Shown: positions 1 to 8,698, counted from the stretch's first letter. The stretch: 54,702 nucleotides of DNA from Cupriavidus basilensis OR16 (GCF_000243095.1 NZ_AHJE01000060.1:1-54702), one strand, 5' to 3'. A program made the numbers and translations. Notes: a model not told the origin generated them from the letters alone.

Positions 1-652
1 CCAGCACCAGCCCGACCAGGTCGGGTCGCAGGATCGGGCCGCCCGCCGACAGCGCATAGGCGGTCGAGCCGGTCGGCGTGGACACGATCAGGCCGTCGGA
101 GCGCTGGTTGTACATGAAGTGGCCGTCCACCGAGACCGCCAGCTCGACCATGCCGGAAATGCCGGAACGGTTGACCACGACGTCGTTGAAGGCCAGCGCG
201 GAGAAGATCACGCCATCGTCGCGCACGACCTGGGACTCCAGCAGCATGCGGGTCTCCGACTCGTAGCGGCCCGCCAACATGTCGGGCAGCACCGATTGCA
301 CGTCCTGCAACGGGATGTCGGTCATGAAGCCGAGGCGCCCGTGGTTCACGCCGATCAGCGGCACCGGGTAGCCGGCCAGCTGGCGCGCCAGGCCGAGCAG
401 GGTGCCGTCGCCGCCAAGCACCACCGCCACATCGGCGTGCTTGCCGATCTCATCGGGCGCCAGTGCCGGATAGTCGGTCAGCCCGGTGGCCAGCGCGGTG
501 TCGCGCTCGAACACCACATCCTGGCCGTTCCTGAGGATACAGGCTGCCAGCTCTTCCAGCGGGCCCTCGATGCCGGCGGTGGCGTACCTGCCGATCAGGG
601 CGACGGTGCGAAATGGGGCGCGCGCGGCGCCGGGCTTGGGGAGCGAAGACAT
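1..652 (-). CDS. nadK: NAD kinase, C-terminus beyond window edge
   Basis: ATP-dependent phosphorylation of NAD to NADP in the cytoplasm. The gene starts with ATG at 652 on the minus strand and runs off the window at base 1, so about 217 codons are visible. The family signatures are present: GGDGT at about residues 80-84, GVNHGRLGF at about 101-109, the FNDVVV segment, and the STPTGSTAYALSAGGP active-site loop near the edge. No frameshift is seen in the visible part. It is divergent from hrcA, with 114 bp between the start codons; a nadK/hrcA pair is a usual arrangement in Burkholderiales (family knowledge). Only the last part of the protein is unseen. Confidence 0.95.
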   Translation of the reverse strand, partial: MSSLPKPGAARAPFRTVALIGRYATAGIEGPLEELAACILRNGQDVVFERDTALATGLTDYPALAPDEIGKHADVAVVLGGDGTLLGLARQLAGYPVPLIGVNHGRLGFMTDIPLQDVQSVLPDMLAGRYESETRMLLESQVVRDDGVIFSALAFNDVVVNRSGISGMVELAVSVDGHFMYNQRSDGLIVSTPTGSTAYALSAGGPILRPDLVGLVL

Positions 653-766
653 GCCGGGATTAGACCATACCGCCGTGACCATTGTCAGCAGGAGGGCGCT
701 CCCCGCCGGGCCGGATCGCCGATGAGCCGCCCGAATAGTGAAAACTTGCGTAAAATCAGGAACATC

Positions 767-1804
767 ATGGACGAACGTGCGAAAACACTTCTCAAAACCC
801 TCATCGAGCGCTACATCGCCGAAGGGCAGCCCGTGGGCTCGCGAACCTTGTCGAAGTACTCGGGACTCGACCTGTCTCCGGCCACCATCCGCAATGTGAT
901 GTCCGACCTGGAGGAAATGGGGTTCATCGCCAGCCCACATACCTCGGCCGGGCGCATCCCCACGCCGCGCGGCTACCGGCTGTTCGTCGACACCATGCTG
1001 ACCGCCCAGCCGCTGGACGGCGCGATCAACCTGGCCGAGCTGACGGGCAAGATCCGGGGCCAGCTGCACGGCCAGCAGCTCGGGCCGCAGCGGATGATCA
1101 CTTCGGCGGCACATACGTTGTCCAACCTGTCGCAATTTGCCGGCGTGGTGATGACGCCGCGGCGCGCCCAGGCGTTCCGCCAGGTCGAGTTCATGCGGCT
1201 GTCGGACAAGCGGATCCTGCTGATCATCGTCACCCCCGAGGGCGACGTGCAGAACCGCATCATCCAGACCGAGCTGCCGTACACCGCGTCCCAGCTGGTC
1301 GAAGCCGCCAATTTCATCAACTCGCACTTTGCCGGCATGAGTTTCGACAACGTGCGCGACCACCTGCGTGGCGAGCTGCAGGCGCTGCGCATGGATATGT
1401 CGCAGCTGATGCAGGCCGCGGTGGAAGCGGGCAGCAGCGCCATGGCCGAGGGGGAGGACGACCACGTCTTCATCTCGGGCGAGCGCAAGCTGCTGGAGGT
1501 GGAGGACCTATCCTCCAGCATGGAAAAGCTGCGCCGCCTGTTCGACGTGTTCGAGCACAAGACCGGCCTGCTCAAGCTGCTCGATGTCTCCAGCCACGCC
1601 CAGGGCGTGCAGATCTTCATCGGCGGCGAGAGCAAGCTGGTGCCGCTGGAGGACATGGCGGTCATTACCGCGCCTTATGAGGTCGACGGCCAGATCGTCG
1701 GCACGCTCGGGGTGATCGGGCCGACCCGCATGGCCTACGAACGGGTGATCCCGATCGTCGATATCACCGCGCGCCTGTTGTCCAGCGCGCTCAGCCAGAA
1801 CTAG
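767..1804 (+). CDS. hrcA: Heat-inducible transcription repressor HrcA
   Basis: Repressor of class I heat-shock genes that binds CIRCE operators. The protein is 345 residues from the ATG at 767 (MDERAKTLLK), the usual start in this family, with an AGGA ribosome binding site 5 bases upstream. A longer in-frame start at 722 is possible but would add residues outside the family. An N-terminal winged helix with SRTLSKYSGLDLSPATIRNVM is followed by the conserved C-terminal core (KTGLLKLLDVSSHAQGVQIF, GTLGVIGPTRMAYERVIPIV). I found no CIRCE inverted repeat (TTAGCACTC-N9-GAGTGCTAA) anywhere I looked in this window, so its targets lie elsewhere. Confidence 0.95.
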   Translation: MDERAKTLLKTLIERYIAEGQPVGSRTLSKYSGLDLSPATIRNVMSDLEEMGFIASPHTSAGRIPTPRGYRLFVDTMLTAQPLDGAINLAELTGKIRGQLHGQQLGPQRMITSAAHTLSNLSQFAGVVMTPRRAQAFRQVEFMRLSDKRILLIIVTPEGDVQNRIIQTELPYTASQLVEAANFINSHFAGMSFDNVRDHLRGELQALRMDMSQLMQAAVEAGSSAMAEGEDDHVFISGERKLLEVEDLSSSMEKLRRLFDVFEHKTGLLKLLDVSSHAQGVQIFIGGESKLVPLEDMAVITAPYEVDGQIVGTLGVIGPTRMAYERVIPIVDITARLLSSALSQN

Positions 1805-1916
1805 TGTTGGCCCGGGCCGGTCTCACCGACTGCCTGTTCCCCCCATCCTGTAAGCTCGGCGAGACCTGGCGGCCGCTTGCCCTGCGCTCGCGCCGCCCCG
1901 CCACACCGGAAACTAC

Positions 1917-3032
1917 ATGACGTTTACTCCCGAACCGGCCTACCAGCATGGCCAGGCGCCGCGCACGGCCATCCTGCTGATCAATCTCGGCACCCCGGAT
2001 GCGCCAACGCCGAAGGCGGTCGGCAGCTACCTCAAGCAGTTCCTGTCCGATCCGCGTGTTGTGGAGATTCCGCGCGCCGCGTGGTTGCCGCTGTTGTACG
2101 GCATCATCGTGCCGCTGCGCTCGCGCGCCTCGGCGATGAAGTACGAGTCGATCTGGCTGCGCGCGGCCCATATGACAGGCTCCCCGCTGCTGGTGCACAC
2201 CGAGCGCCAGGCTCACGCCTTGCAACTGCTGCTGAACCAGCAAGGCCATGAGGTGACCGTGGCGTGCGCGATGCGGTACGGCAATCCGTCGATCGAATCG
2301 GTGCTGGAAGCGCTGCGCCGCCAGGGGACCGAGCGCATCCTGCTGCTGCCGTTGTACCCGCAGTACTCCGGCACTACCACGGCGACGGGCTTTGACGAGG
2401 TGTTCCGAGTACTCAGGCAGTGGCGAAACCAGCCGGAGTTGCGACTGGTCAAGCATTTCCACGACCATCCGGCGTACATTGCGGCCTTGCATCAGCAGGT
2501 GGGGGCATACTGGGCGCAGCATGGCACGCCGGATTTCGCGCGGGGCGACAAGCTGATCCTGTCCTTTCACGGCGTGCCGCGCCGCACGCTGGAGCTCGGC
2601 GACCCCTATCATTGCGAGTGCCTCAAGACCGGGCGCCTGCTGGGCGAGGCGCTCGGCCTGCAGCCCGGGCAGTACCAGGTTACCTTTCAGTCGCGCTTCG
2701 GCAAGGCGGAGTGGCTGCAGCCCTATACCGCGCCGACCTTGCAGGAACTCGGCAAGGTCGGCACTGGACGAGTCGACGTGTTTTGCCCGGGCTTTCCGGC
2801 CGATTGCCTCGAGACACTGGAAGAAATCGCCATGGAAGGGCGCTCCGAGTTCCACGTGGCGGGCGGCAAGGTGTTCCACTACATTGCTTGCCTCAACGAT
2901 GCGGAAAGCTGGATTGCCGGGCTCGCGGAGATCGGCTTGCAGCACTTGCAGGGCTGGCCGCTGCGGCCGCCGCATCCGCATGAGCTGGAGGCCCGCCGCG
3001 CGCAAGCGCAGGCACGCGGCGCCGCGGCTTGA
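1917..3032 (+). CDS. hemH: Ferrochelatase
   Basis: Inserts Fe2+ into protoporphyrin IX, the last step of heme synthesis. At 371 residues it looks full length. Seen motifs: ILLINLGTPDAPT near the N-terminus, LYPQYSGTTTAT at about 147-158, the catalytic-histidine loop LSFHGVPRRT (His218), and CPGFPADCLETLEEI with the conserved acidic residue near 299. The gene follows hrcA by 112 bp and precedes hslR by 39 bp on the same strand, so hemH-hslR are probably co-transcribed. No irregularity was noticed. Confidence 0.95.
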   Translation: MTFTPEPAYQHGQAPRTAILLINLGTPDAPTPKAVGSYLKQFLSDPRVVEIPRAAWLPLLYGIIVPLRSRASAMKYESIWLRAAHMTGSPLLVHTERQAHALQLLLNQQGHEVTVACAMRYGNPSIESVLEALRRQGTERILLLPLYPQYSGTTTATGFDEVFRVLRQWRNQPELRLVKHFHDHPAYIAALHQQVGAYWAQHGTPDFARGDKLILSFHGVPRRTLELGDPYHCECLKTGRLLGEALGLQPGQYQVTFQSRFGKAEWLQPYTAPTLQELGKVGTGRVDVFCPGFPADCLETLEEIAMEGRSEFHVAGGKVFHYIACLNDAESWIAGLAEIGLQHLQGWPLRPPHPHELEARRAQAQARGAAA

Positions 3033-3071
3033 ATGTGGCGCTGTCCATGCCCAAGGTAAGGAGGTGACGAC

Positions 3072-3467
3072 ATGAGTGTATCTTTCGAGGCCGATGCCCG
3101 GCTGCGCATCGATAAATGGCTGTGGTGCGCGCGATTCTTCAAGACCCGCTCGCTGGCTGCCGAGGCGGTGGAGCGCGGCAAGGTGCAGGTCAACGGGCAG
3201 GCATGCAAGAACTCGCGCGAGGTGAAGCCGGGCGACACCGTCGTCCTTGAGGCGCACCAGCAGCGCTGGGAAGTGGTCGTGAAAGGCATTGCAGCGGTCC
3301 GCGGCCCGGCTACGGTAGCGCAGACGCTTTATGCGGAAACCGAGGCCAGCGAGACGCGCCGGCGGCAGGATGCCGAGAATCGGCGGCTTAACGTGGAGCC
3401 TGCATCGAAGCTGCAGGGGCGCCCGACCAAGCGTGATCGCCGCCAGATCGACGGCGTCAGGGGGTGA
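3072..3467 (+). CDS. hslR: Hsp15-like S4-domain RNA-binding protein
   Basis: Small heat-shock protein of the S4 family; E. coli Hsp15 binds stalled 50S subunits that still carry a nascent chain. The 131-residue protein has an S4 RNA-binding domain at about 11-75 (RIDKWLWCARFFKTRSLAAEAVERGKV is spread over the first half, followed by VNGQACKNSREVKPGD) and a basic C-terminal tail (RPTKRDRR). A GAGG-type ribosome binding site (AGGAGGTG) lies just before the ATG at 3072. It is the last gene of the hrcA-hemH-hslR direction and is convergent with the small membrane protein gene at 3508-3663. Confidence 0.92.
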   Translation: MSVSFEADARLRIDKWLWCARFFKTRSLAAEAVERGKVQVNGQACKNSREVKPGDTVVLEAHQQRWEVVVKGIAAVRGPATVAQTLYAETEASETRRRQDAENRRLNVEPASKLQGRPTKRDRRQIDGVRG

Positions 3468-3507
3468 GGCGGACGGCGCGCAGGCCGTGTGGACTCACCC
3501 GGCTGGG

Positions 3508-3663
3508 TCAGCGGACGTAGGGAATGATGTAGTGTTTGAATACCGCCTTGCCACTGCCGTATTCGGTGTCTCGCGGCGTGAAGGCGCCGGAGAGGCAGAT
3601 GAACACTGTCATCACCGATAATGCGGCGAGGAGGAAGACCGTCAGAACAGGCAGCTTATGCAT
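3508..3663 (-). CDS. Small single-pass membrane protein, 51 aa, uncharacterised
   Basis: A 51-residue ORF with ATG at 3663 and TGA at 3508-3510. The N-terminus is hydrophobic (MHKLPVLTVFLLAALSVMTV, then FICLSGAF) and should form one membrane helix or uncleaved signal; the rest (TPRDTEYGSGKAVFKHYIIP, then YVR) is short and polar to aromatic. A GAAAGG ribosome binding site sits 6-7 bases before the ATG, and a TATAAA -10-like hexamer lies at 3726-3731 on the minus strand. Both support real translation. I do not recognise a named family. It is convergent with hslR and divergent from grpE, so it could share the grpE upstream region. Confidence 0.6.
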   Translation of the reverse strand: MHKLPVLTVFLLAALSVMTVFICLSGAFTPRDTEYGSGKAVFKHYIIPYVR

Positions 3664-3833
3664 GGCTAACCTTTCGAGAATGGGCCGACTTGAGTTGCAT
3701 CCTTGCCCCCGTTATTTTTGTCATTTTTATACGGTTTCATCTTAGGGGGTGCGCTGCAGCAAAGCAATATGACCCCTATTTCCGTACACCACTCTTTGTA
3801 ACCTTGTGTTTCAGTGCACTGTCGCGGTGCGCT

Positions 3834-3875
3834 CTTGAAAACTGGGGACCTGCCACCAACTGCAGGCTACATTTG
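3834..3875 (+). promoter_or_regulatory. Possible sigma-32 (RpoH) promoter of grpE
   Basis: CTTGAAA at 3834-3840 matches the sigma-32 -35 consensus exactly. About 14 bases further on is CACCAA, a weak match to the CCCCAT -10 block. It lies about 100 bp upstream of the grpE start. Heat-shock control of grpE is expected from the family; the -10 assignment is uncertain. Confidence 0.35.
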
Positions 3876-3936
3876 CCGATTGACCACCCGGCGGCCTGCG
3901 CCAGGCAGGCCGCGTCTTTGTTTTATACGGATCGAC

Positions 3937-4494
3937 ATGGAAGAACAGAAGCAGACGCCATCCACCACGCCGCCGCTCACGCCAGCCAGCGAGGAGCTGA
4001 ACACCGCCCCGGCCGGCCAGGCCGAGAGCGCCGCCGCTGCGGACGTGGCGGCCCAGTTGGCCGCGCTTGAGGCCAAGGCCAAGGAAAACTACGACATGTT
4101 CCTGCGGGCTACCGCGGAGGGGGAGAACATCCGCCGCCGTGCCCAGGAAGACGTCACCAAGGCCCATAAATTCGCCATCGAGAGCTTTGCCGACTACCTG
4201 CTGCCCGTCATGGACAGCCTGCAGGCAGCCCTGGCCGATGGCTCGGGCGATATCGCCAAGCTGCGCGAAGGCGTCGAACTGACCTCCCGCCAGCTGGTCA
4301 GCGCCTTCGAGAAGGGCAAGATCGTCGAGCTGAACCCGGTTGGCGAGAAATTCGACCCGCATCGCCACCAGGCGATTTCGATGGTGCCGGCGCCGCAGGA
4401 GCCAAATACCGTGGTCACGGTGCTGCAGCGCGGCTACATGATCGCGGATCGCGTGCTGCGCCCGGCGCTGGTCACGGTGTCCGCGCCCAAGTAA
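3937..4494 (+). CDS. grpE: Nucleotide exchange factor GrpE
   Basis: Exchange factor that releases ADP from DnaK. The chosen ATG at 3937 gives 185 residues (MEEQKQTPST...), normal for the family; the reading frame is open 41 codons further upstream but without GrpE-like sequence. A disordered acidic/Ala-Pro N-terminus is followed by the long dimerisation helix (AKENYDMFLRATAEGENIRR) and the beta domain (FDPHRHQAISMVP, GYMIADRVLRPALVTVS). In many Betaproteobacteria dnaK and dnaJ lie nearby, but here a strong terminator, a thioredoxin-like gene and pldA follow, and no dnaK is present in the window. Confidence 0.95.
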   Translation: MEEQKQTPSTTPPLTPASEELNTAPAGQAESAAAADVAAQLAALEAKAKENYDMFLRATAEGENIRRRAQEDVTKAHKFAIESFADYLLPVMDSLQAALADGSGDIAKLREGVELTSRQLVSAFEKGKIVELNPVGEKFDPHRHQAISMVPAPQEPNTVVTVLQRGYMIADRVLRPALVTVSAPK

Positions 4495-4535
4495 GCGTAA
4501 AGCCTTTGCGGTCCGCCCGGCGGGCCGGCACAAGC

Positions 4536-4570
4536 AACGCCCGGTGCCGCTGGCCCGGGCGTTTTTTATT
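4536..4570 (+). terminator. Intrinsic terminator between grpE and thioredoxin-like gene
   Basis: A perfect 9-bp stem, AACGCCCGG (4536-4544) with CCGGGCGTT (4555-4563), and a 10-base loop, followed by a T run to 4568. It ends only 13 bases before the next start codon, so it acts either as the grpE terminator or as an attenuator of the downstream gene. Confidence 0.8.
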
Positions 4571-4583
4571 GCTGGAGACGTTT

Positions 4584-5024
4584 ATGTCCACAAAGCCAGG
4601 CAATGCCGCCACGCCTGATACTGGCGTCGACCCGGCGGCGCATCTTGATCATCGCGCGTTCGATGCCTTCGGCATGCGCGAGGTCGACGGCGCCGGCGTC
4701 GATGACGCCATCGCCGCTGCCGGCGACGCGCTGGTCTGTGTGTTTTTCTGGGGTGTGGACTGCTTCAACTGCGAGATGGCGAAAAAGGCCATGCTGGCCA
4801 ATCCGGAGCCGGTGAGGGCATTGGAGTTGCACTGGTTGCACGCCAATGTCTACGTGCACCCTGAGTTGGGCAAGCGCTTTGGCCTGCACGGTATCCCGGT
4901 ATTCATGTTCTTCCACAAGGGCAAGAAACTGGGCCGGGCTACCGGCTGGCATGGGCAGGGCCAATTTGCCGCGGCGGTGGCCAACGCGCGCTTGAAAGCT
5001 AGCGGCAAGCCGCTGGCCGGTTAG
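4584..5024 (+). CDS. Thioredoxin-fold protein with CFNC active site
   Basis: A 146-residue cytoplasmic thioredoxin-like protein. The redox motif is C60-F-N-C63 after VCVFFWGVD, in place of the classical CGPC, and the cis-proline loop is GIPVF with Pro105. No signal peptide or membrane helix is visible. The ATG at 4584 has a GGAGAC ribosome binding site; an upstream in-frame extension would read through the terminator stem and is rejected. Its position behind grpE suggests a link to protein quality control, but that is only context. The real partner and substrate are not evident from sequence. Confidence 0.8.
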   Translation: MSTKPGNAATPDTGVDPAAHLDHRAFDAFGMREVDGAGVDDAIAAAGDALVCVFFWGVDCFNCEMAKKAMLANPEPVRALELHWLHANVYVHPELGKRFGLHGIPVFMFFHKGKKLGRATGWHGQGQFAAAVANARLKASGKPLAG

Positions 5025-5029
5025 GCGGG

Positions 5030-6330
5030 TCAGCGCGACAGCGCGTATCCCAGCCGGAATTGCCAAGGCAGCTTGCGGTTGTAATCTAGCAAGCTCTCGC
5101 CATAGCCGACGAAATAGCCCGCCATCAGGTACCCCGCCGTGCCGGGGATGAGCCTGGCCAGCGGATACGTGACCGACGCATCGACGCTGCCGTAATACTT
5201 CTGCGTGCCCTTGCGCAGGGTGGTGGCGAACTCCCATGAATCCGGCTTGCCATAGGCCAGCTTGAGGTCCATATAGCCCCGGTAGCTGGCAATGTCGGCG
5301 TTGTCGTTCTTCTCGACGTAGTAATACAGCTTGGGCGAGATGCTCCAGTGCCAGTCGGTCATGTCCCCCAGGTAGAAGGTGGGTTTGACGAACACGGTAT
5401 TGATGCTGCGCGACTGGTCGCCATCGCGGCCGTTCGACTCGTGTTCCAGGCCAGCGGCCAGCGAGAGCCGGCTGATCGCCCGGTTCTGCACACCGGTGTC
5501 CGACAGGTAATAGAACAGGCTCGGCCGGTAGTTGGTGTCGCGGAAGGGCCGTGAGTCGCTCGACAGATCCCATAGCGAAAACTGCGTATAGCCGAAGTAC
5601 AGGTTTTCCAGCAAGCCGCGCGAAGCCGGGTTCTCGCCTTGGAAGATGCGGAACTTGAAGCTGAACTGGAATTTGGCGTTGGCCCCGTCATGCGCCCCGA
5701 CCATGAAGTAGATCGGATCGTTGAAGGTCAGCCGCCCCTGGTCTAGCAGCTCTGGCAGGACGGGCGCCGGCTGGCTGGCCGCTGCGATTGGGATGGCGGG
5801 CACGACCGGAGTGCTTCCTTCGGCGCTTGTTGCCGGTGCCGGGGCGCCGCGACCAAGGCCGACGGCGGATCGTCGGCGCGCGGGGCGCGATTGAGTGTGA
5901 CCAGCACGGGCGCGGCGTCGATGTCCACGGGATCCAGCCGCACCACGCCACGCAGGTTGGGCGGCAATGCCGCGCTGTACGCCACCGTGCGGTGCTCGCC
6001 CGCGCGCAACTTGATCGTGGAGGGGCCCGCGGTGACGCGCTGCATGCTGAGCCTGACAGGGGCCTGGAGTTCGGCCGAAGCTGTGACGTCGATGGTTCGG
6101 GGGACGAGGAAGCTGCGGTTCGCGCTGTCGGCGCTTAACAATAAGGTCAGGGTCAGGGGCTTGGTGCCATCGACCAGCTTTGGTGGCTGCAGCAGCGCCA
6201 CGGCGGCGTGGCTCGACAGTGGCCAGGAGGCGACTAGGGCGAGCGCCATCAGCAGAGCGGGGGGCTTGGCCGCGGCGCGGCAAATCTCGGGCTTGAGCGT
6301 GCTGGGCAGCATGGGATTGGCGCAGCGCAT
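5030..6330 (-). pseudogene. pldA: Outer-membrane phospholipase A (PldA), frameshifted
   Basis: OMPLA hydrolyses misplaced phospholipids in the outer membrane. The N-terminal half (signal peptide ending ASWPLSSHA, then a roughly 150-residue periplasmic extension) and the barrel half lie in two reading frames. The C-terminal frame holds the catalytic segment LEHESNGRDGDQSRSIN, corresponding to the known His-x-Ser ... Asn triad of E. coli OMPLA, and ends in a barrel-like aromatic C-terminus (FRLGYALSR). The frames meet at the GGGG run 5841-5844; one additional G would restore a continuous protein of about 433 residues. ATG codons at 6330 and 6312 are both possible starts. Lies downstream of DUF1841. 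Confidence 0.85.
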
Positions 6331-6458
6331 CCCCCTGCTGAGGTGATGCGCACGTGGCACGATGTTGCGACGCGGTAGAGCCTATCACGTGCCTATCACG
6401 CCCTGCGCCAAAACTTTGTGATGATTTGTACTCAGCCCCGGCGCGCCCAGGGCATCAC

Positions 6459-6890
6459 CTAGCGGGTGGCGCGGCGCTGTATCGCGGCGATGTATTGCTC
6501 GCCATCCGGGGGCATACCGGTGCGTTGTGCCTGCCAGAGCATTTCGCCAAGGCATTCCATGACCTGATGCTGCGCCTCGTGCGGCGAATCCAGGCGCTGC
6601 GCCAGGGACTCGTAGGCGCGGCGGATGCCGGGAGGCTGGTCGATGGAAACCTGCTCGGAAATCGACAAGTGCATGGCCAAGTGCAGGAAGGGATTGGTCT
6701 GGCCGCCTTCAGGCGTGTAGTCCTGGGCCAGCGCGCCTTCCGTGTCGGTGAGCAGGCTGTGATACTCGGGATGCTCGCCGATCCAGTCGACGGCAATGAC
6801 TTCGAGGGGGGTGAGGACGCTGCCTGCGCCCTGCTTCTGCCAGGCTTCGCAGAAAAAACGGCGGACTTCTTCGCGGGAGGGATTGAACAT
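6459..6890 (-). CDS. DUF1841 family protein
   Basis: A 143-residue soluble protein of unknown function, typical of Beta- and Gammaproteobacteria. The ATG at 6890 (MFNPSREEVRRFFCEAWQK) is the family start. Conserved stretches are PLEVIAVDWIGEHPEY and NPFLHLAMHLSISEQVSIDQ, followed by HEAQHQVMECLGEMLW. It is rich in histidines within helices (HLAMHLSI, EAQHQVME), which might bind metal; that is inference. The gene runs toward pldA with a 128-bp gap and is divergent from the DMT transporter gene. Confidence 0.85.
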   Translation of the reverse strand: MFNPSREEVRRFFCEAWQKQGAGSVLTPLEVIAVDWIGEHPEYHSLLTDTEGALAQDYTPEGGQTNPFLHLAMHLSISEQVSIDQPPGIRRAYESLAQRLDSPHEAQHQVMECLGEMLWQAQRTGMPPDGEQYIAAIQRRATR

Positions 6891-7032
6891 GATGGCGTTA
6901 TTGTAAACGAGCGCTTCCACTGTTGCAGCGCAGCGCAAGCCGGCCTCCCTCGAGCTGACCGAATCGGCCCGCCAGCCACTAGAATGCGGCGTTGCCCGGC
7001 GCCGCCGGGTCCGTCTCCTGCCGCGTGCCGCC

Positions 7033-7977
7033 ATGTCCGCTTCCCGCTCCTCCGCCGCCAGTGTCCGGCCGTCCTTGCGCCATGCCCGCGAGCAGCTCGC
7101 GGGCGTGTTGCTGATCGCCCTGTCGGCTAGCGCCTTTGGCGCCATGGCGATCTTCGCGCGCTTTGCGTACGACGCGGGCACCGACGTCTACGGCCTGCTC
7201 GCGGTGCGTTTCGTGCTGGCCGCGGGCGCGCTGGCAATGGCTATGCGCGTGCGTGGCGTCAGGCTGCCGGGCTGGCGCAAGGTACTGGCACTGGCTGCCA
7301 TGGGCGGCATCGGCTATGTCGGCCAGTCGTTCTGTTTTTTTACCGCGCTCAATCACGCCCAGGCCAGCCTGGTGGCCTTGCTGCTTTACCTGTATCCGCT
7401 CTTTGTCACCATTCTGGCCGCCGTTTTTCTCAAGGAACGGCTGGGCACGGCATCCGTGATCGCGCTCGTGCTGTGCTCGGTTGGGGCGGGGCTTACTGTG
7501 GGCGGTGGTCAGGGCTCCGCGCTGGGCATCGGGCTTGGCCTGGCCTCGGCCGCGATCTACTCGGTCTACATCATCGTGGGCGCGCGCGTGACGGCGGGCG
7601 TCAATCCGCTGGCCACGACCACGGTGGTGTGCAGTGCGGCGGCGGTGGTCTATGTCGTGGCGGGGGTGTTGCGCGCGGGCGCCGGCGTGCCGCCGCAGTT
7701 CCCGCAGAGCGCCGCGGGCTGGCTGGCGTTGCTGGCGATCGCGTTGCTATCCACGGTCCTGGCGATCCTGGCCTTCTTCGCCGGCTTGCAGCGGCTCGGC
7801 GCGGCGCGGGCTTCGATGTTGTCCACCCTGGAACCGGTAGTGACAGTGGTGTTGGCGGCACTTTTGCTTGGGGAGCACGTGGGGCTGACGCAAGCGCTGG
7901 GCGGTGGCTTGATCCTGGCCGGCGTGCTCTGGCTGACCCGCAAGGCTTCCGGCTCGCAGGATGTGCAACAGAATTGA
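7033..7977 (+). CDS. EamA/DMT-family transporter
   Basis: A 314-residue inner-membrane protein of the drug/metabolite transporter superfamily with two EamA repeats and about ten predicted membrane helices. Hydrophobic segments run almost continuously from residue 20 (VLLIALSASAFGAMAIFARF) to 305. The sequence FFTALNHAQASLVALLLYLYP is spread over helices 3-4 of repeat 1, and RLGAARASMLSTLEPVVTVV is the matching stretch in repeat 2. The substrate is not predictable. A TAGAAT -10-like element lies at 6980-6985. Divergent from DUF1841 and upstream of the nitroreductase gene, 83 bp away. Confidence 0.9.
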   Translation: MSASRSSAASVRPSLRHAREQLAGVLLIALSASAFGAMAIFARFAYDAGTDVYGLLAVRFVLAAGALAMAMRVRGVRLPGWRKVLALAAMGGIGYVGQSFCFFTALNHAQASLVALLLYLYPLFVTILAAVFLKERLGTASVIALVLCSVGAGLTVGGGQGSALGIGLGLASAAIYSVYIIVGARVTAGVNPLATTTVVCSAAAVVYVVAGVLRAGAGVPPQFPQSAAGWLALLAIALLSTVLAILAFFAGLQRLGAARASMLSTLEPVVTVVLAALLLGEHVGLTQALGGGLILAGVLWLTRKASGSQDVQQN

Positions 7978-8060
7978 ATCCCTCGCTCAAATCGCTTGTC
8001 CGGCGGAGGCGGCGACTTAGATACAATCCGGCTCTCACTTCTTGTTCAGGAACCGACCGC

Positions 8061-8648
8061 ATGAAACCGATCGACCAGGTTGCAATCGCCCAGCTGTTCA
8101 CCGAAGCGCGTACCCACAACGTGTGGCAAGACCGCCAGGTGGGCGATGCCGTGCTGCACCAGATCTATGACGCGATGAAGTTTGGCCCGACGGCTGCCAA
8201 CGGTTCGCCGGCCCGTATCGTCTTCGTCAAGAGCGCGGCGGAAAAGGCTCGCCTGGTCGAGTGCGTGTCGGCCGGCAATGTCGAAAAGACCCGCTCGGCA
8301 CCGGTCACTGCCATCGTTGCATTCGACAATGCCTTCCACGACCAGTTGCCCAAGCTGTTCCCGCATGCCGACGCGCGTTCGTGGTACGCCGGCCAGCCGG
8401 AGAAGATCGCCCGCGATGCGCTGATGAACAGCTCGCTGCAAGGCGGTTATTTCATCCTGGCCGCGCGCGCCCTCGGCCTGGATTGCGGCCCGATGGCCGG
8501 CTTCGATGCCGCCAAGGTCAATGCCGCCTTCTTCGGCGACGGCAAGTGGTCGGTCAATTTCCTGGTGAACCTGGGCTATGGCGAGGCCGACAAGCTGTTC
8601 CCGCGCAGCCCGCGCCTGTCGTTCGACGAAGCCTGCCGCATCGTTTGA
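8061..8648 (+). CDS. RutE/HadB-like nitroreductase (malonic semialdehyde reductase family)
   Basis: A 195-residue FMN-dependent oxidoreductase of the RutE/YdfG-type nitroreductase branch. E. coli RutE reduces malonic semialdehyde in pyrimidine breakdown. Seen are the N-terminal RTHNVWQDRQVGD and FGPTAANGSPARIVFV segments that shape the FMN pocket, DALMNSSLQGGYFILAARAL in the centre, and a C-terminal FLVNLGYGEADKLFPRSPRL that closes the family fold. No rut operon neighbours are present, so the physiological substrate is unclear. Ends at a strong bidirectional terminator facing nth. Confidence 0.88.
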   Translation: MKPIDQVAIAQLFTEARTHNVWQDRQVGDAVLHQIYDAMKFGPTAANGSPARIVFVKSAAEKARLVECVSAGNVEKTRSAPVTAIVAFDNAFHDQLPKLFPHADARSWYAGQPEKIARDALMNSSLQGGYFILAARALGLDCGPMAGFDAAKVNAAFFGDGKWSVNFLVNLGYGEADKLFPRSPRLSFDEACRIV

Positions 8649-8667
8649 GCGCAAGCGCCGCCGGAAT

Positions 8668-8698
8668 AAAAAAGACCCGCCTCGGCGGGTCTTTTTTT
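8668..8698. terminator. Bidirectional terminator between nitroreductase and nth
   Basis: GACCCGCC / GGCGGGTC stem with a 2-base loop, flanked by A6 on the left and T7 on the right, so it can end transcription on both strands. The genes on either side are convergent. Confidence 0.9.

Noticed and set aside
653..766. Possible CIRCE operator near hrcA
   Set aside because: No TTAGCACTC-N9-GAGTGCTAA-like inverted repeat was found here, nor upstream of grpE.
119..766. 216-codon N-terminal extension of HrcA
   Set aside because: It is antisense to nadK, which has clear NAD-kinase motifs.
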